A DNA stretch of 64,000 nt from Paracoccaceae bacterium (lineage in GTDB: Bacteria > Pseudomonadota > Alphaproteobacteria > Rhodobacterales > Rhodobacteraceae): NCBI GenBank assembly GCA_021775315.1, contig JAJFIC010000064.1, positions 124,001 to 188,000 of the forward strand, in the 5' to 3' direction. The translations under genes were made by a program, and so were the position numbers. Each line of letters starts with the position of its first letter. Position 1 is the first letter of the stretch. Below, piece by piece: positions 1-9,330 of the stretch. The notes beneath the pieces are model-generated. The model saw only the letters and a program-made list of their open reading frames with translations. It was not told where the DNA came from and did not search any database.

Positions 1-2
1 CC

Positions 3-1451
3 AATAACGGTCATACAGTCGAGGCACTTTCAAATGGTGCCACCATAACAAATTCCGGCACGTTCAGCACAATCGGTGACAACGCACACGCGCTCTACTT
101 TAGTGGCCAATCAGCGGGCGAGGGGACCAATAGCGGCACCATCATCGCAACCGGGGCCGGGTCTGACGCGGTGCATTTTAACGGCTCGAACGCGACCTAC
201 ACATCAAGTGGCGCAACCATTTCCCGTCAAGGCGCGGCCATCTATTTCGGCGGTGCAGAAAACGGTCTGACCCTGAATGCCCCGGCCTATGTCGAGGGTA
301 CGATTATTCTGGGCGGCTCGACCGGGGTGGCGATCAACACCGGGCGCAGTCATTCGTTCCAATGGACATTCGGCGGCGCGCAATGGTTTTCCATGAACAT
401 ATCGGGTTCTGTGCCTTACGTCATATCCGGCACCACCGTGGCGTCGATTGATCCAACCGGGTTTGATGCAGCCCCAACCGGGATGCTGGAAACCTCAACC
501 CAGGTGTTTGGCGCGATTGGCGACCGTGCGGCGCATTTGTTGCCAAAATTGAATATCGGTCCAAGTGTTTCAACAAAACTCGGCACGCCCATTATGGAAC
601 CACCCGTGACCAAGGCCAGATCGTTTCGTCGTTGGGCAACGGTTCTGGGCAGCGCTGGCTGGCACGCGCCATCCGGCGTCAAACTCGGCTATCAGACCGC
701 GCAAGCTGGCGTCGTGGCAGGCCTTGACTGGGCGACCGACCGGGATCGTGTGTTTGGCCTGATGGCTGGCGGCGCTCTGGGCCGCTTTGCCGCCAATGCG
801 ACCTTCATGCAATCCTATCGCATCCAGTCCAACACCGGCTTCATTGGGCTTTATGGCGCGCGCCGATTTGGCAAGGCCGTGTTTGATTACAGTTTGATGG
901 GCGGATTGCAGACCCATAACAGCCAACGCGCCGTCAACAACAACCTGCTGCCCGGCGGCATTGACACCGGCATCGCCACTTATGGCAGCACCTTTATCGC
1001 ACCACAAATGTCGCTTGGCCGGGCCTTTGCCCTTGGCAGCGACCTGACCCTGACAACCAGTGCAACGCTGGGCTACATGGCGGGGTTCGTTGATGGATAT
1101 ACCGAAACGGGCGTCGCCACGACAGCCACCTTTGCCAGCCGCCGCTTTGGCATCGGCACAGGTTCGGCGAAACTGGATCTGGCCAAAAGCTTTGGCGCAA
1201 CGACCGTATCGGGGCAAATCGGGCTGATTGCCCAAAACGGATTTGGTGGTGAAACCCTTGCCGGGACTTTGCTGGGGCAAAACTGGGCCTACACCACCGC
1301 GTCCGGGGCAAGTCTTGCCGGGCATATGGCCGTAGAACTTAAACGCCAGTTCACGTCGGGCATGTTTGGAAAATTAGGGGCCGAGGCAAATATCGGCTCA
1401 ACCGGATTTGCCAACCTAAAAGGATCCGCGAGCCTCAGACTAGAGTTCTGA
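3..1451 (+). CDS. autotransporter, C-terminal part (5' end outside window)
   Basis: The frame is open from the first codon of the window, so the gene begins upstream. Residues 1-140 or so are Gly/Ser/Thr/Asn-rich repeats of the beta-helical passenger type (NSGTFSTIGD, NSGTIIATG). The remaining 300 or so residues look like an autotransporter beta-barrel: alternating hydrophobic and aromatic strands, GLYGARRF, and a final strand LRLEF ending in Phe, the usual outer-membrane insertion signal. By family, this would be a type Va secreted surface protein. No passenger enzyme domain can be judged because the N-terminus is missing. The gene is convergent with the next one. Confidence 0.85.
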   Translation, partial: NNGHTVEALSNGATITNSGTFSTIGDNAHALYFSGQSAGEGTNSGTIIATGAGSDAVHFNGSNATYTSSGATISRQGAAIYFGGAENGLTLNAPAYVEGTIILGGSTGVAINTGRSHSFQWTFGGAQWFSMNISGSVPYVISGTTVASIDPTGFDAAPTGMLETSTQVFGAIGDRAAHLLPKLNIGPSVSTKLGTPIMEPPVTKARSFRRWATVLGSAGWHAPSGVKLGYQTAQAGVVAGLDWATDRDRVFGLMAGGALGRFAANATFMQSYRIQSNTGFIGLYGARRFGKAVFDYSLMGGLQTHNSQRAVNNNLLPGGIDTGIATYGSTFIAPQMSLGRAFALGSDLTLTTSATLGYMAGFVDGYTETGVATTATFASRRFGIGTGSAKLDLAKSFGATTVSGQIGLIAQNGFGGETLAGTLLGQNWAYTTASGASLAGHMAVELKRQFTSGMFGKLGAEANIGSTGFANLKGSASLRLEF

Positions 1452-1485
1452 AGGCCGCGTGGTGGGGGCGGGGGCCGGGATGGCG

Positions 1486-1508
1486 CGCTGTGTCTGGGAC
1501 AGACAGCG
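1486..1508. terminator. hairpin between convergent genes
   Basis: An inverted repeat CGCTGT...ACAGCG with an inner GTC/GAC pairing lies between the autotransporter stop and the convergent SH3-like gene. There is no T run, so this is only a possible bidirectional terminator. Confidence 0.35.
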
Positions 1509-1572
1509 TACTTCCCGGTCCTTCCCCGTCATCGTCAATGTTACCGTATATCCCGGTGCGATCTGTGCCTAA

Positions 1573-2085
1573 CTAGTCGCGCAACTCATCGCTCTGAACG
1601 CCCCAAATCTCAGATTTCAGCGCCCAGCCTTTATGCCCGCCCGCATTGATCCGGCACCATTCCGGCAGGCAACGCCCCAATTGGGCAACCACACCCTGTT
1701 CAGCATAAGCATTTGGATCAGCCCCGACAGCCGGAACTGACCTAAGTGGCGTGTAATCCTTTAGAACGATCACCGTGCGAACCCCGGACAGCAGCGAAAA
1801 ATGCATCCATCCGCCTGCCCCATCAATGTCGCGAACCCGGCGCCAGTTGCCATATTCAGCGATGATCTCAAGCGGCATATCCTCGCGTTTGAACACCCAG
1901 TCAACCCTGTGGGTCAGGCTGGGGCCACGCCGGACATTGCCTTTATCAGCCTTCATCGACACGAATCGCGGCAGCGGTAAATTGGTGACTGACCCGCGCA
2001 CACCCTGCTGCGCCGTATCGGCAGAAAGGGCTGCGGGCAACGCCAGCAACACGAGGCTCAAAAGAACCTTTGCACAAAAATTCAT
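1573..2085 (-). CDS. exported SH3-like domain protein
   Basis: 170 residues from the ATG at 2085. That start is chosen over an upstream in-frame ATG because it places a signal peptide at the N-terminus (hydrophobic LLSLVLLALPAALSA followed by a charged mature part). The mature protein matches the bacterial SH3-like family: FVSMKADKGNVRRGPSLTHRVDWVF near residue 40, then RVRDIDGAGGWMHFSLLSG and a second repeat ending GHKGWALKSEIWG. Such proteins are periplasmic, often bind cell-wall peptides, and have no enzymatic residues. It is divergent from the 2-hydroxyacid dehydrogenase gene. The specific role is unknown. Confidence 0.85.
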   Translation of the reverse strand: MNFCAKVLLSLVLLALPAALSADTAQQGVRGSVTNLPLPRFVSMKADKGNVRRGPSLTHRVDWVFKREDMPLEIIAEYGNWRRVRDIDGAGGWMHFSLLSGVRTVIVLKDYTPLRSVPAVGADPNAYAEQGVVAQLGRCLPEWCRINAGGHKGWALKSEIWGVQSDELRD

Positions 2086-2208
2086 CACAGGAACCGCCCG
2101 GTCCAATTTGCCGCTCATTTTCGGAGGTCTTAAGGCGCATTTCGCCTTGCCCCCTTGTGGCGATGTTTGGCACTATGGGGGGACTAAATCCAGTGGGAGA
2201 ACGCGCCT

Positions 2209-3195
2209 ATGCCCGGAAGTAAACTGAGTGTTGTCGTTACGCGACGGTTACCCGAAGCAGTCGAGACCCGACTCAAAGAATTGTTCGACGTCGAACTGAA
2301 CGACAAAGACATCCCCTTTTCCCCCGAACAACTGGTCGCCGCCATGCAGCGCGCCGATGTTCTGGTGCCAACCCTGAATGACAACATCGACGCGCGGGTT
2401 TTGGCGCAGGCCGGTGAGCGGTTGCGGCTTATCGCCAATTACGGCTCGGGCTTTGACCATATCGACGTACAAACCGCCCGCCAGCGCGGCATTCTGGTGT
2501 CCAACACACCCGGTGTTCTAACCGATGACACCGCCGATATGACGCTTGCGCTGATCCTGACCGTGATGCGACGTTTCAAAGAAGGCTCTAACCTGATGCA
2601 GTCCGGCGACTGGACAGGCTGGTCGCCCTCGGCCTTGCTTGGCTCGCGATTGGGCGGCAAGCGGCTGGGTATTCTCGGCATGGGGCGGATCGGCTCGGCC
2701 GTGGCGCAACGCGCTCGTCCGTTTGGCATGCAGATCCATTACCACAACCGCAAACGCGTCCACCCCGACACCGAGGCAGCGCTTGAGGCGACCTATTGGG
2801 AAAGTCTGGATCAGATGTTGTCGCGCGTCGACATCCTGTCGATCAATTGCCCGCACACACCGTCAACCTTTCACCTGTTGAACGCCCGGCGGCTGAAACT
2901 GCTGAAACCCACCGCCTTTGTGGTCAACACATCACGCGGCGAGGTGATCGACGAAAACGCCTTTACCCGGATGCTGCGCGCCGGCGATCTGGCGGGTGCT
3001 GGTCTGGACGTGTTTGAAAAAGGCCACGAGATCAACCCACGCCTGCGCGGGCTGGATAACGTGATGCTGCTGCCACATATGGGATCGGCCACCGAAGAGG
3101 GGCGGCTAGAGATGGGCGAAAAGGTCATCATCAACATCAAAACCTTCGCCGACGGCCACCGCCCACCGGATCAGGTTGTGCCAGCGATGTTGTAA
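2209..3195 (+). CDS. D-2-hydroxyacid dehydrogenase (glyoxylate/hydroxypyruvate reductase type)
   Basis: 328 residues, normal for the family. The NAD(P)-binding Rossmann motif is LGILGMGRIGSAVAQRARP near residue 150. The catalytic Arg lies in NTSRGEVIDE, the Glu in the following GLDVFEKGHEINP segment, and the catalytic His in MLLPHMGSATEEGR. By family it reduces glyoxylate or hydroxypyruvate, or oxidises D-2-hydroxyacids, in the cytoplasm. The Arg after the second beta strand (YHNRKRV) hints at NADPH preference. The exact substrate cannot be read from sequence. It stands alone, convergent with the DUF1761 gene 25 bases downstream. Confidence 0.9.
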   Translation: MPGSKLSVVVTRRLPEAVETRLKELFDVELNDKDIPFSPEQLVAAMQRADVLVPTLNDNIDARVLAQAGERLRLIANYGSGFDHIDVQTARQRGILVSNTPGVLTDDTADMTLALILTVMRRFKEGSNLMQSGDWTGWSPSALLGSRLGGKRLGILGMGRIGSAVAQRARPFGMQIHYHNRKRVHPDTEAALEATYWESLDQMLSRVDILSINCPHTPSTFHLLNARRLKLLKPTAFVVNTSRGEVIDENAFTRMLRAGDLAGAGLDVFEKGHEINPRLRGLDNVMLLPHMGSATEEGRLEMGEKVIINIKTFADGHRPPDQVVPAML

Positions 3196-3219
3196 CGTGG
3201 GACTAGTTTGCTTAGGCCC

Positions 3220-3606
3220 TCAGAAGATTGCCTGACTGATGACCATCACAACAAATGCCACGATCCAATAGCCTAGGTTAATTCCGCGACCCGCCGCGGG
3301 TGTTTTTGCGAACATTGCGCCTGAATCATACAGCGCGCCAAACCCGATCAGCGCCAGAATGGCCGTGGCCAACGCGCCGCTGACGGCGGTGACGCCAACA
3401 AACCAGCTGACCAGAAACAAGCCGACAAGCTGCGCGACCATCGCCTGAACCGGCATTGATGGCGCGCTGCCCATTTCAACCCCATGCGCATCGGCCCATT
3501 TCTTGCCAAACAGCATGGGTGAATACCACAGCCAGCCCACGATAAAGGCTGCAACAGCCCCAACAATTACACCTATCCAGCTGACGCCTGTTGTCAGTTC
3601 CATCAT
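3220..3606 (-). CDS. DUF1761 family membrane protein
   Basis: 128 residues with four predicted membrane helices: about residues 8-28, 52-74, 78-95 and 105-125. The motif VGWLWYSPMLFGKKW after the first helix is typical of DUF1761 proteins, whose function is unknown. A clear ribosome site AAAAGGGGAAAAGC precedes the start. It is monocistronic and convergent with the preceding dehydrogenase. Confidence 0.85.
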   Translation of the reverse strand: MMELTTGVSWIGVIVGAVAAFIVGWLWYSPMLFGKKWADAHGVEMGSAPSMPVQAMVAQLVGLFLVSWFVGVTAVSGALATAILALIGFGALYDSGAMFAKTPAAGRGINLGYWIVAFVVMVISQAIF

Positions 3607-3718
3607 TGCTTTTCCCCTTTTGATGTCCGGTCATGTCCATTCTGACCTGACAATCGCATAACAGGAAAAACCGATTTTGACAAATTGTCGCAGTTGGGAT
3701 GGTAACCCGCCAAAGACG

Positions 3719-4786
3719 CTAAAGCGCGACCGCCGCGCCGCTGGCATTGCCGCATATCGGACAATCTTCACGCCGATGCATCCGCATTTTCCGGCTTTCA
3801 CCGTAAAGCGCGTCGTAAATCAGCAACTCGCCCTTCAGGGCTTGTCCGGCGCGGGTGATATACTTGATCGCCTCAACCGCCATCATCGACCCGACCACAC
3901 CTGGCAAGGCCCCCATGACACCTGCCTCGGCACAGGACGGTGCCAGCCCGTCAGCCGGGATTTCCGGGAACACGCAGGCATAACATGGTGCTCCGCCCGC
4001 CGGATGGTACAGGCTGATCTGCCCCTCCCACTGACTGATCGCGGCGGAAATCAGTGGCAAGCCAAGCGTCACGCAGGTCTTGTTCACCAGATGCCGCGTG
4101 GCAAAATTGTCCGAGCCATCCAAAACCAGATCGAACCCGTCCAGCAGGTCGGCTGCATTATCCTCGGTCAAACGTCGGTTGAACGGCAGCACTTCAGCAT
4201 TAGGGTTAATCGCGGCCAACCCCATTTGGGCCGAAAACACCTTGGCCATACCGATGCGATCCTCGGCGTGCAGAACCTGACGTTGCAGGTTTGACAGGCT
4301 GACCTCATCATCATCAACCACACCAATATGCCCGACACCCGCCGCCGCCAGATATAACAATGCAGGCGAGCCTAATCCCCCCGCACCAACCACCAGAACC
4401 CGCGCCGCTTTCAGCCGTTGCTGGCCCGACCCACCAATTTCGCGCAGCACAATATGGCGGGCATAGCGTTCCAATTCGCGTTCCGAAAACGCGCCCACTT
4501 GCGCCGTTTCACCCCCCAGCGCCGATTTGATCGCGCGGGCTTTCAGCCATTTCAGACCCAGCCCGTAAACGCCCGCCAACAGTGCCACCAGCGCAAACAC
4601 ACCCCAGCCCTGCAACGATCCCCCGGTCGCCACGCGCATGCCGTGCCCCACCGGAAACACCACCTGGATCAGCCCGACGGCGGCAAACAAAACGACCAAC
4701 AAGCCGATCTGCGCCCCACGAGAGGCCCCCATCAGATGCCCCAACAGCAAAAAACCGGCGGCGATCAGCAGAACCAGAACCATCAA
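3719..4786 (-). CDS. moeB: MoeB/ThiF-type adenylyltransferase with N-terminal membrane domain
   Basis: 355 residues, about 100 more than a core MoeB. Residues 1-85 hold three hydrophobic segments ([52 protein letters not shown]). The enzyme follows from about residue 100: [19 protein letters not shown], nucleotide-binding [41 protein letters not shown], and zinc-ligand pairs CYAC and CPIC. By family it adenylates the C-terminal Gly of MoaD (or ThiS) for molybdopterin (or thiazole) sulfur transfer. The start overlaps the dut stop (ATGA). It is the last gene of the coaBC-dut-moeB operon. The membrane part is unusual relative to E. coli MoeB. Confidence 0.9.
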   Translation of the reverse strand: MMVLVLLIAAGFLLLGHLMGASRGAQIGLLVVLFAAVGLIQVVFPVGHGMRVATGGSLQGWGVFALVALLAGVYGLGLKWLKARAIKSALGGETAQVGAFSERELERYARHIVLREIGGSGQQRLKAARVLVVGAGGLGSPALLYLAAAGVGHIGVVDDDEVSLSNLQRQVLHAEDRIGMAKVFSAQMGLAAINPNAEVLPFNRRLTEDNAADLLDGFDLVLDGSDNFATRHLVNKTCVTLGLPLISAAISQWEGQISLYHPAGGAPCYACVFPEIPADGLAPSCAEAGVMGALPGVVGSMMAVEAIKYITRAGQALKGELLIYDALYGESRKMRMHRREDCPICGNASGAAVAL

Positions 4787-5250
4787 CCCCTCCCGGTTGA
4801 GCCGAAACCACCGACCCCGCGCGAGGTCTGATCCAGCGTTTCCACCTGCTGAAACTGCCCCTGAACCACCGGGGCCACGATCAATTGCGCGATCCGCTCA
4901 CCATGCGCGATCACATAAGGCGCGTTGCCCAAGTTTATCAAAATCACCCCCAACGGGCCGCGATAATCGCTGTCGATTGTGCCGGGGCTGTTGGCCAGCG
5001 TTATCCCGCGCTTAAGCGCCAGCCCCGACCGGGGACGTACCTGAACCTCAAACCCCTGCGGGATAGCCAGCCGCAAACCCGTCGGCACCAACAAGCGCGC
5101 ACCGGGCGCCAGTTCCAGCCCTACCCGTCGATCCTTGTCGGCCAGATTGGCCCGGATATCCGCCCCGGCGGCACCCGTCGTCTCATAAGAGGGCAGCGCA
5201 ATTTCAGGATCAGCACCTTCGGTCAAAACCACCTGCACCACAGGGGTCAT
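4783..5250 (-). CDS. dut: dUTP diphosphatase
   Basis: 155 residues. All five trimeric dUTPase motifs are visible: [34 protein letters not shown] with the catalytic Asp, GERIAQLIV, and the C-terminal [10 protein letters not shown] that closes over the nucleotide. It hydrolyses dUTP to dUMP and pyrophosphate, keeping uracil out of DNA. The start overlaps the coaBC stop, and the stop overlaps the moeB start. Translational coupling along the operon is therefore likely. Confidence 0.97.
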   Translation of the reverse strand: MTPVVQVVLTEGADPEIALPSYETTGAAGADIRANLADKDRRVGLELAPGARLLVPTGLRLAIPQGFEVQVRPRSGLALKRGITLANSPGTIDSDYRGPLGVILINLGNAPYVIAHGERIAQLIVAPVVQGQFQQVETLDQTSRGVGGFGSTGRG

Positions 5251-6443
5251 CCCAAAGCCTCGGCAATCTTCGCAGCAAGCCGCGCGGCCACCTGATCCTT
5301 GCCCATACGCGGCCAGCTTTCGGCACCTAAGTCTGAAATCAACGTCACCGCGTTTTCAGCGCCACCCATGATGCCCGTTTCCGGGCTGACGTCATTGGCC
5401 ACGATCCAGTCACATCCCTTGCGCTTGCGTTTGGCCGTGGCGTTGGCAATCACATCATCAGTTTCCGCCGCAAAGCCGACAACCAGACCGGGCCGCCCCT
5501 TTTTCATCTGGCTTACCCCCGCCAGAATATCCGGGTTTTCCGCAAAACTCAGGCTGGGCAAACTGCCGCTCGCATCTTTCTTGATCTTTGAATTTGAGGC
5601 AGACGTGACACGCCAATCAGCCACCGCCGCTGCAAACACCGCCGCCGCAACTGGCAATTCCGCCGCCACTGCATCAGCCATCTGCTGCGCTGTCTCAACC
5701 TTGATGATCTCAGCCCCCGCAGGCATCGCCGCCTCGGCAGGCCCGGTGACAAACACAACATCCGCCCCAAGCGCCATCAACGCGCGGGCTATCGCGCTGC
5801 CCTGCGCACCGCTGGATCGGTTGGCGATATAGCGCACCGGATCAATCGGTTCATGCGTCGGCCCTGAGGTCACAAGCACCCGCTTGCCCTTCAGTGGCCC
5901 ATCCGCCAGTGCCGCACCTATGGCTTCAACTATCGCCAGTGGTTCCGCCATCCGACCGGGGCCGTATTCACCGCACGCCATGTCGCCCTCATCCGGGCCG
6001 ACAGTCAAAACCCCGTCGCCTTTCAACGTCGCAATATTGCGCTGGGTCGCGGCGTGTTCCCACATCCGCACGTTCATTGCAGGCGCAATCAAAACCGACT
6101 TGTCCGTCGCCAGCAATAAGGTCGAGGCCAGATCATTGGCCAGACCCGCCGCCATTTTCGCCATCAAATCCGCCGTTGCCGGGGCGACCACCACCAGATC
6201 AGCGCTGCGCGACAGTTCGATATGGCCCATTTCGGCCTCGTCCGTCAGATCAAACAAATCCCGGTAGACCTTTTGTGCTGACAGGGCTGACGCCGACAAA
6301 GGTGTCACAAATTGCGCCCCGGAAACGGTCAGAACCGGCGTGACCGAAGCACCGCGCTCGCGCAGCCGCCTTATCAGATCAAGTGATTTGAACGCAGCGA
6401 TACCGCCGCCGATAATCAGCAATATCCGCTTGCCTTCAAGCAT
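5247..6443 (-). CDS. coaBC: bifunctional phosphopantothenoylcysteine decarboxylase / phosphopantothenate-cysteine ligase
   Basis: 398 residues from the ATG at 6443 ([10 protein letters not shown]); an in-frame ATG 42 bases upstream would add a non-conserved tail. The CoaC half (1-180) has [27 protein letters not shown] with the active-site His, the [10 protein letters not shown] flavin/substrate motif and [12 protein letters not shown] with the catalytic Cys. The CoaB half starts at [20 protein letters not shown] and includes [13 protein letters not shown]. The enzyme makes 4'-phosphopantetheine for coenzyme A. It is the first gene of a three-gene operon with dut and moeB. Confidence 0.97.
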   Translation of the reverse strand: MLEGKRILLIIGGGIAAFKSLDLIRRLRERGASVTPVLTVSGAQFVTPLSASALSAQKVYRDLFDLTDEAEMGHIELSRSADLVVVAPATADLMAKMAAGLANDLASTLLLATDKSVLIAPAMNVRMWEHAATQRNIATLKGDGVLTVGPDEGDMACGEYGPGRMAEPLAIVEAIGAALADGPLKGKRVLVTSGPTHEPIDPVRYIANRSSGAQGSAIARALMALGADVVFVTGPAEAAMPAGAEIIKVETAQQMADAVAAELPVAAAVFAAAVADWRVTSASNSKIKKDASGSLPSLSFAENPDILAGVSQMKKGRPGLVVGFAAETDDVIANATAKRKRKGCDWIVANDVSPETGIMGGAENAVTLISDLGAESWPRMGKDQVAARLAAKIAEALG

Positions 6444-6539
6444 GGCGTTCCTTTCACGAAAAACTTGAAAAGAGTCTATGCCCACGCCGCCGCCAAGGCA
6501 AGAAGCGCCTGGCCGCGATCTGTCAGGAACCCAAAACCC

Positions 6540-6908
6540 TTAGGCCGAAACGCGGCTGCCGTGAAATTCCACCAAGGCACATAAATCTTCGGGCGGCACC
6601 ACCTCGGCCACAAAGGCACAAGCGTTTGAGGCATGCGCAAAGATCGACCCATCAGAAAAAAAGCTATCGTTGCTGACGAAAATAACCTTTGTCGCAGGCA
6701 GGTGATAGGCGGCAAAATCCGAAATCGCCAGCGCACTGGCCTCAATCAGCCCGATGCTCAGCACGATCACATCCGGGCGCGCAAACCGTATCTGTTGAAT
6801 AGCATCACTTTGGGCTGAACAAAGCGAAACCACGCAGCCCTGCCTTTCCAGATGGTTTTTCCAGATTTGGCCGAGGTCATTGTTGTTTTGAATAATCACT
6901 ACGCGCAC
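6540..6908 (-). CDS. degenerate single-domain response-regulator-like protein
   Basis: 122 residues, starting with GTG at 6908. The fold pattern is that of a lone CheY-type receiver: RVVIIQNNNDLGQIWKNHL, then PDVIVLSIGLIEA, then TKVIFVSNDSF and a C-terminal FVAEVVPPEDL segment. At the phosphoacceptor position the usual Asp is Ser (VLSIG), and the acidic pocket after strand 1 is NNND. Phosphorylation in the ordinary way is thus unlikely. A full CtrA-type TTAA-N7-TTAA box lies about 47 bases upstream. The product may be a phosphorylation-independent regulator in the CtrA network; that is inference. Confidence 0.7.
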   Translation of the reverse strand: MRVVIIQNNNDLGQIWKNHLERQGCVVSLCSAQSDAIQQIRFARPDVIVLSIGLIEASALAISDFAAYHLPATKVIFVSNDSFFSDGSIFAHASNACAFVAEVVPPEDLCALVEFHGSRVSA

Positions 6909-6954
6909 AGGGCCGCTCCCGTTCTGATGCGGCGTAATAATTTGGTAATTTTCC

Positions 6955-6969
6955 TTAATATTTGGTTAA
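6955..6969. promoter_or_regulatory. CtrA-type binding box
   Basis: TTAA, seven bases (TATTTGG), TTAA: an exact match to the alphaproteobacterial CtrA consensus. It sits upstream of the degenerate receiver gene (minus strand, start 6908). It is also about 110 bases upstream of the DUF1636 gene (plus strand), so either or both could be targets. Confidence 0.55.
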
Positions 6970-7076
6970 CAGCCATGTTGATTCCCACCAATTCCGCCTT
7001 TTCGATTGCATGAAGGGCGGAAATCCGCTTGATGAGGCGACAGAAATTTAAGCTTAACATTCCACGAGGGCCAAAC

Positions 7077-7454
7077 GTGACCACAACCATCACCATTTGC
7101 GATACTTGCAAGCGCCCGGACTGGGCTGACCGTGGCATTGAAAAAACCGATGGCGAGGCGTTGGCCGAACTGATCGAACAGGCCGCCCTTGGCGTAAAAG
7201 GCGTCAAAACCCGCCGCCATTCCTGTTTGATGGGCTGTGGCAAGGGCTGCAATCTGGCGATCCAGTCACCGGGCAAACTGACTTACGTCATGGGCGATTT
7301 TGCCGCCCAAACCGACAGCGCCGAAGGTGTCGTCGAATACGCATTGGCGCACCACGCCAGCGAAACCGGACAAGTGCCGTTCCGCGCTTGGCCCGCAGCC
7401 GTAAAAGGCCATTTCGTCAGTCGCTTGCCAGTTCTTGAGCCTGACACTGAATGA
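7077..7454 (+). CDS. DUF1636 family metal-binding protein, cobalamin locus
   Basis: 125 residues from GTG at 7077, preceded by CGAGGG. The first possible ATG (7029) adds 16 residues with no conserved character. DUF1636 features seen: an N-terminal ICDTCKR Cys pair, then RRHSCLMGCGKGCNLAIQSPGKL, giving five or six Cys able to hold an iron-sulfur cluster or metal. Members are recurrent neighbours of cobalamin genes. Here it is the first gene of an operon with cobC, cobD and a phosphoesterase, each overlapping the next by four bases. The biochemical role is unknown. Confidence 0.85.
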   Translation: MTTTITICDTCKRPDWADRGIEKTDGEALAELIEQAALGVKGVKTRRHSCLMGCGKGCNLAIQSPGKLTYVMGDFAAQTDSAEGVVEYALAHHASETGQVPFRAWPAAVKGHFVSRLPVLEPDTE

Positions 7455-8413
7455 CAGGGATTGCGCGCGATCACGGTGGCGGACTGGACGCAGCGGTCAG
7501 GGAATTTGGCGGCACGCGCGCCGATTGGCTGGACCTGTCAACCGGCATCAACCCGTTGCCTTACCCACTGCCCGATCTGCCAAGCACCGACTGGACTGCG
7601 TTGCCGGATGCCGGGGCAATGGCAGACCTGCTGACAGCCGCGCGGGCTTTCTGGTCAGTGCCGACAGGGGCCGATATTCTGGCAGCGCCCGGAGCCTCGG
7701 CTTTGATCGCCCGCCTGCCTTGGTTGTGTGGCCAAGGTGGCGTGCAAATCGAGAATCGCACCTATAACGAGCACGCCGCTGCCTTTCGCGCAGCCGGTTG
7801 GCAGGTTTCTGAAAGGCCCGAGGCCACCCGTGTCATCGTTCATCCCAACAACCCGGACGGCAAATTATGGCCCGGCGCAAGCAGTGCCGAAAACCTGCTT
7901 AACCAACTTATCTTAGACGAAAGTTTCTGCGACACGACGCCCGAGCGTAGCCATGTAGCCCGCGCAACAGAACCCGGCGTCATCATCCTGAAAAGCTTCG
8001 GGAAATTCTGGGGCCTTGCCGGGGCGCGGCTTGGTTTTGCCATTGGCCATCCTGACACGCTTGCGCCCTTGCGCGACATGGTCGGCCCGTGGCCCGTGGC
8101 CGGGCCGACGTTGCACATCGGCGCGCTGGCCCTTGCGGATCAGGACTGGGCCAAAGAAACCCGCGCAAGGCTAACGAAAGACGCCAACCGTCTGGATGCA
8201 TTGCTGGCGGCAAAAGGCATCGCCAATGTCGGTGGCACCAGTCTGTTTCGCCTATATGACACGCCTGACGCCGCCGCCGTTTATCACCACCTGGCCCGCC
8301 AGAAAATCCTGTCACGGGTCTTTCCCTATGCACAAAACTGGCTGCGCCTTGGCCTGCCCGCAGGTGCAGATAACTGGACCAGACTAGAGGCGGCCTTGGC
8401 CGATTTTTCGTGA
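7451..8413 (+). CDS. cobC: threonine-phosphate decarboxylase / aminotransferase-fold CobC
   Basis: 320 residues. An N-terminal DHGGGLDAAVREFGG and LDLSTGINPLPYPLP are hallmarks of CobC/CobD-type PLP enzymes, and the PLP lysine lies in ILKSFGKFWGLAGARLGF. By family the enzyme supplies (R)-1-amino-2-propanol phosphate, the aminopropanol arm of cobalamin, from L-threonine phosphate. At 320 residues it is slightly short, but the motifs are intact. Its ATG overlaps the DUF1636 stop and its stop overlaps the GTG of cobD, so the genes are likely coupled. Confidence 0.92.
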   Translation: MTGIARDHGGGLDAAVREFGGTRADWLDLSTGINPLPYPLPDLPSTDWTALPDAGAMADLLTAARAFWSVPTGADILAAPGASALIARLPWLCGQGGVQIENRTYNEHAAAFRAAGWQVSERPEATRVIVHPNNPDGKLWPGASSAENLLNQLILDESFCDTTPERSHVARATEPGVIILKSFGKFWGLAGARLGFAIGHPDTLAPLRDMVGPWPVAGPTLHIGALALADQDWAKETRARLTKDANRLDALLAAKGIANVGGTSLFRLYDTPDAAAVYHHLARQKILSRVFPYAQNWLRLGLPAGADNWTRLEAALADFS

Positions 8414-9330
8414 GCAATCTTGAAATAGTGCTGGTCGCCCTTGTCCTTGACGCGCTGTTCGGCGAGCCTGATTGGCTGTGGCGCAAGCTGCCCCATCCGG
8501 CGGCGTTGATGGGCCGGGCGGTTGGCTGGTTCGACCAACGGCTAAACACGGGCGCAAACCGTCGCGCCAAAGGCATTGCCGCGCTCATTTGCCTGACCGC
8601 CATGGCTGCATTTATAGCTTACCTCGTCAGCGCCCTGCCCGATCAGGGATTTTTGGCAACAATCCTGACCGCGATCCTGTTGGCCCAGCACAGCCTTGCC
8701 GCCCATACCGCGGCTGTTGCGCGCGGCCTTGAAACCAGCTTGCCCGTGGGGCGCGATGCAGTTGCCCTGATCGTGGGCCGCGACCCCAACACGCTTGATG
8801 AAAACGGTGTGGCGCGGTCGGCAATTGAAAGTGCGGCTGAAAACTTTTCCGACGCGCTGGTGGCCCCTGCCCTCTGGGCCTTGCTGTTTGGCCTGCCGGG
8901 GATCATGGTCTACAAGATGGTGAACACCGCTGACAGCATGATCGGCTATCGCAACGACCGCTACGGTGAATTTGGCTGGGCGGCGGCGCGATTTGACGAT
9001 CTGGTGAACTGGATTCCGGCCCGCATTGCCGGTGGCCTGATCTGCGCCGCCCACGGCTCGGCCAAAGCGTTTGAAACCATGCGACGCGACGCACCACTGC
9101 ACCGATCCCCCAATGCTGGCTGGCCCGAAGCCGCCACAGCCGCCGTGTTAGGCGTCGCGATCTCGGGTCCACGAACCTATGGCGGCGTCGCGACGACTGA
9201 CCCTTATGTGAACGCAAAAGGCCGCTATCAGTTGATCCCGGCAGATATCGACCACGCCGTGCGGGTGATCTGGCGCAGTTGGGGACTGATGCTGGCGCTT
9301 TTGGCACTGGTCTGGGGGATTTGGGGATGA
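8410..9330 (+). CDS. cobD: adenosylcobinamide-phosphate synthase (CobD/CbiB)
   Basis: 306 residues from a GTG overlapping the cobC stop. Conserved features are LDALFGEPDWLWRKLPHPAALMGR at the N-terminus, RDPNTLDENGVARSAIESAAENFSDALVAP in the middle, and YKMVNTADSMIGYRNDRYGEFGWAAARFDD. There are four to five membrane helices. It attaches aminopropanol (phosphate) to adenosylcobyric acid at the inner membrane. The substrate-producing enzyme CobC is encoded immediately upstream. Confidence 0.95.
   Translation: MSNLEIVLVALVLDALFGEPDWLWRKLPHPAALMGRAVGWFDQRLNTGANRRAKGIAALICLTAMAAFIAYLVSALPDQGFLATILTAILLAQHSLAAHTAAVARGLETSLPVGRDAVALIVGRDPNTLDENGVARSAIESAAENFSDALVAPALWALLFGLPGIMVYKMVNTADSMIGYRNDRYGEFGWAAARFDDLVNWIPARIAGGLICAAHGSAKAFETMRRDAPLHRSPNAGWPEAATAAVLGVAISGPRTYGGVATTDPYVNAKGRYQLIPADIDHAVRVIWRSWGLMLALLALVWGIWG

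Noticed and set aside
5660-5680. GCCACTGCATCAGCC resembling a B12-box
   Set aside because: It lies inside coaBC coding sequence without other cobalamin riboswitch elements.
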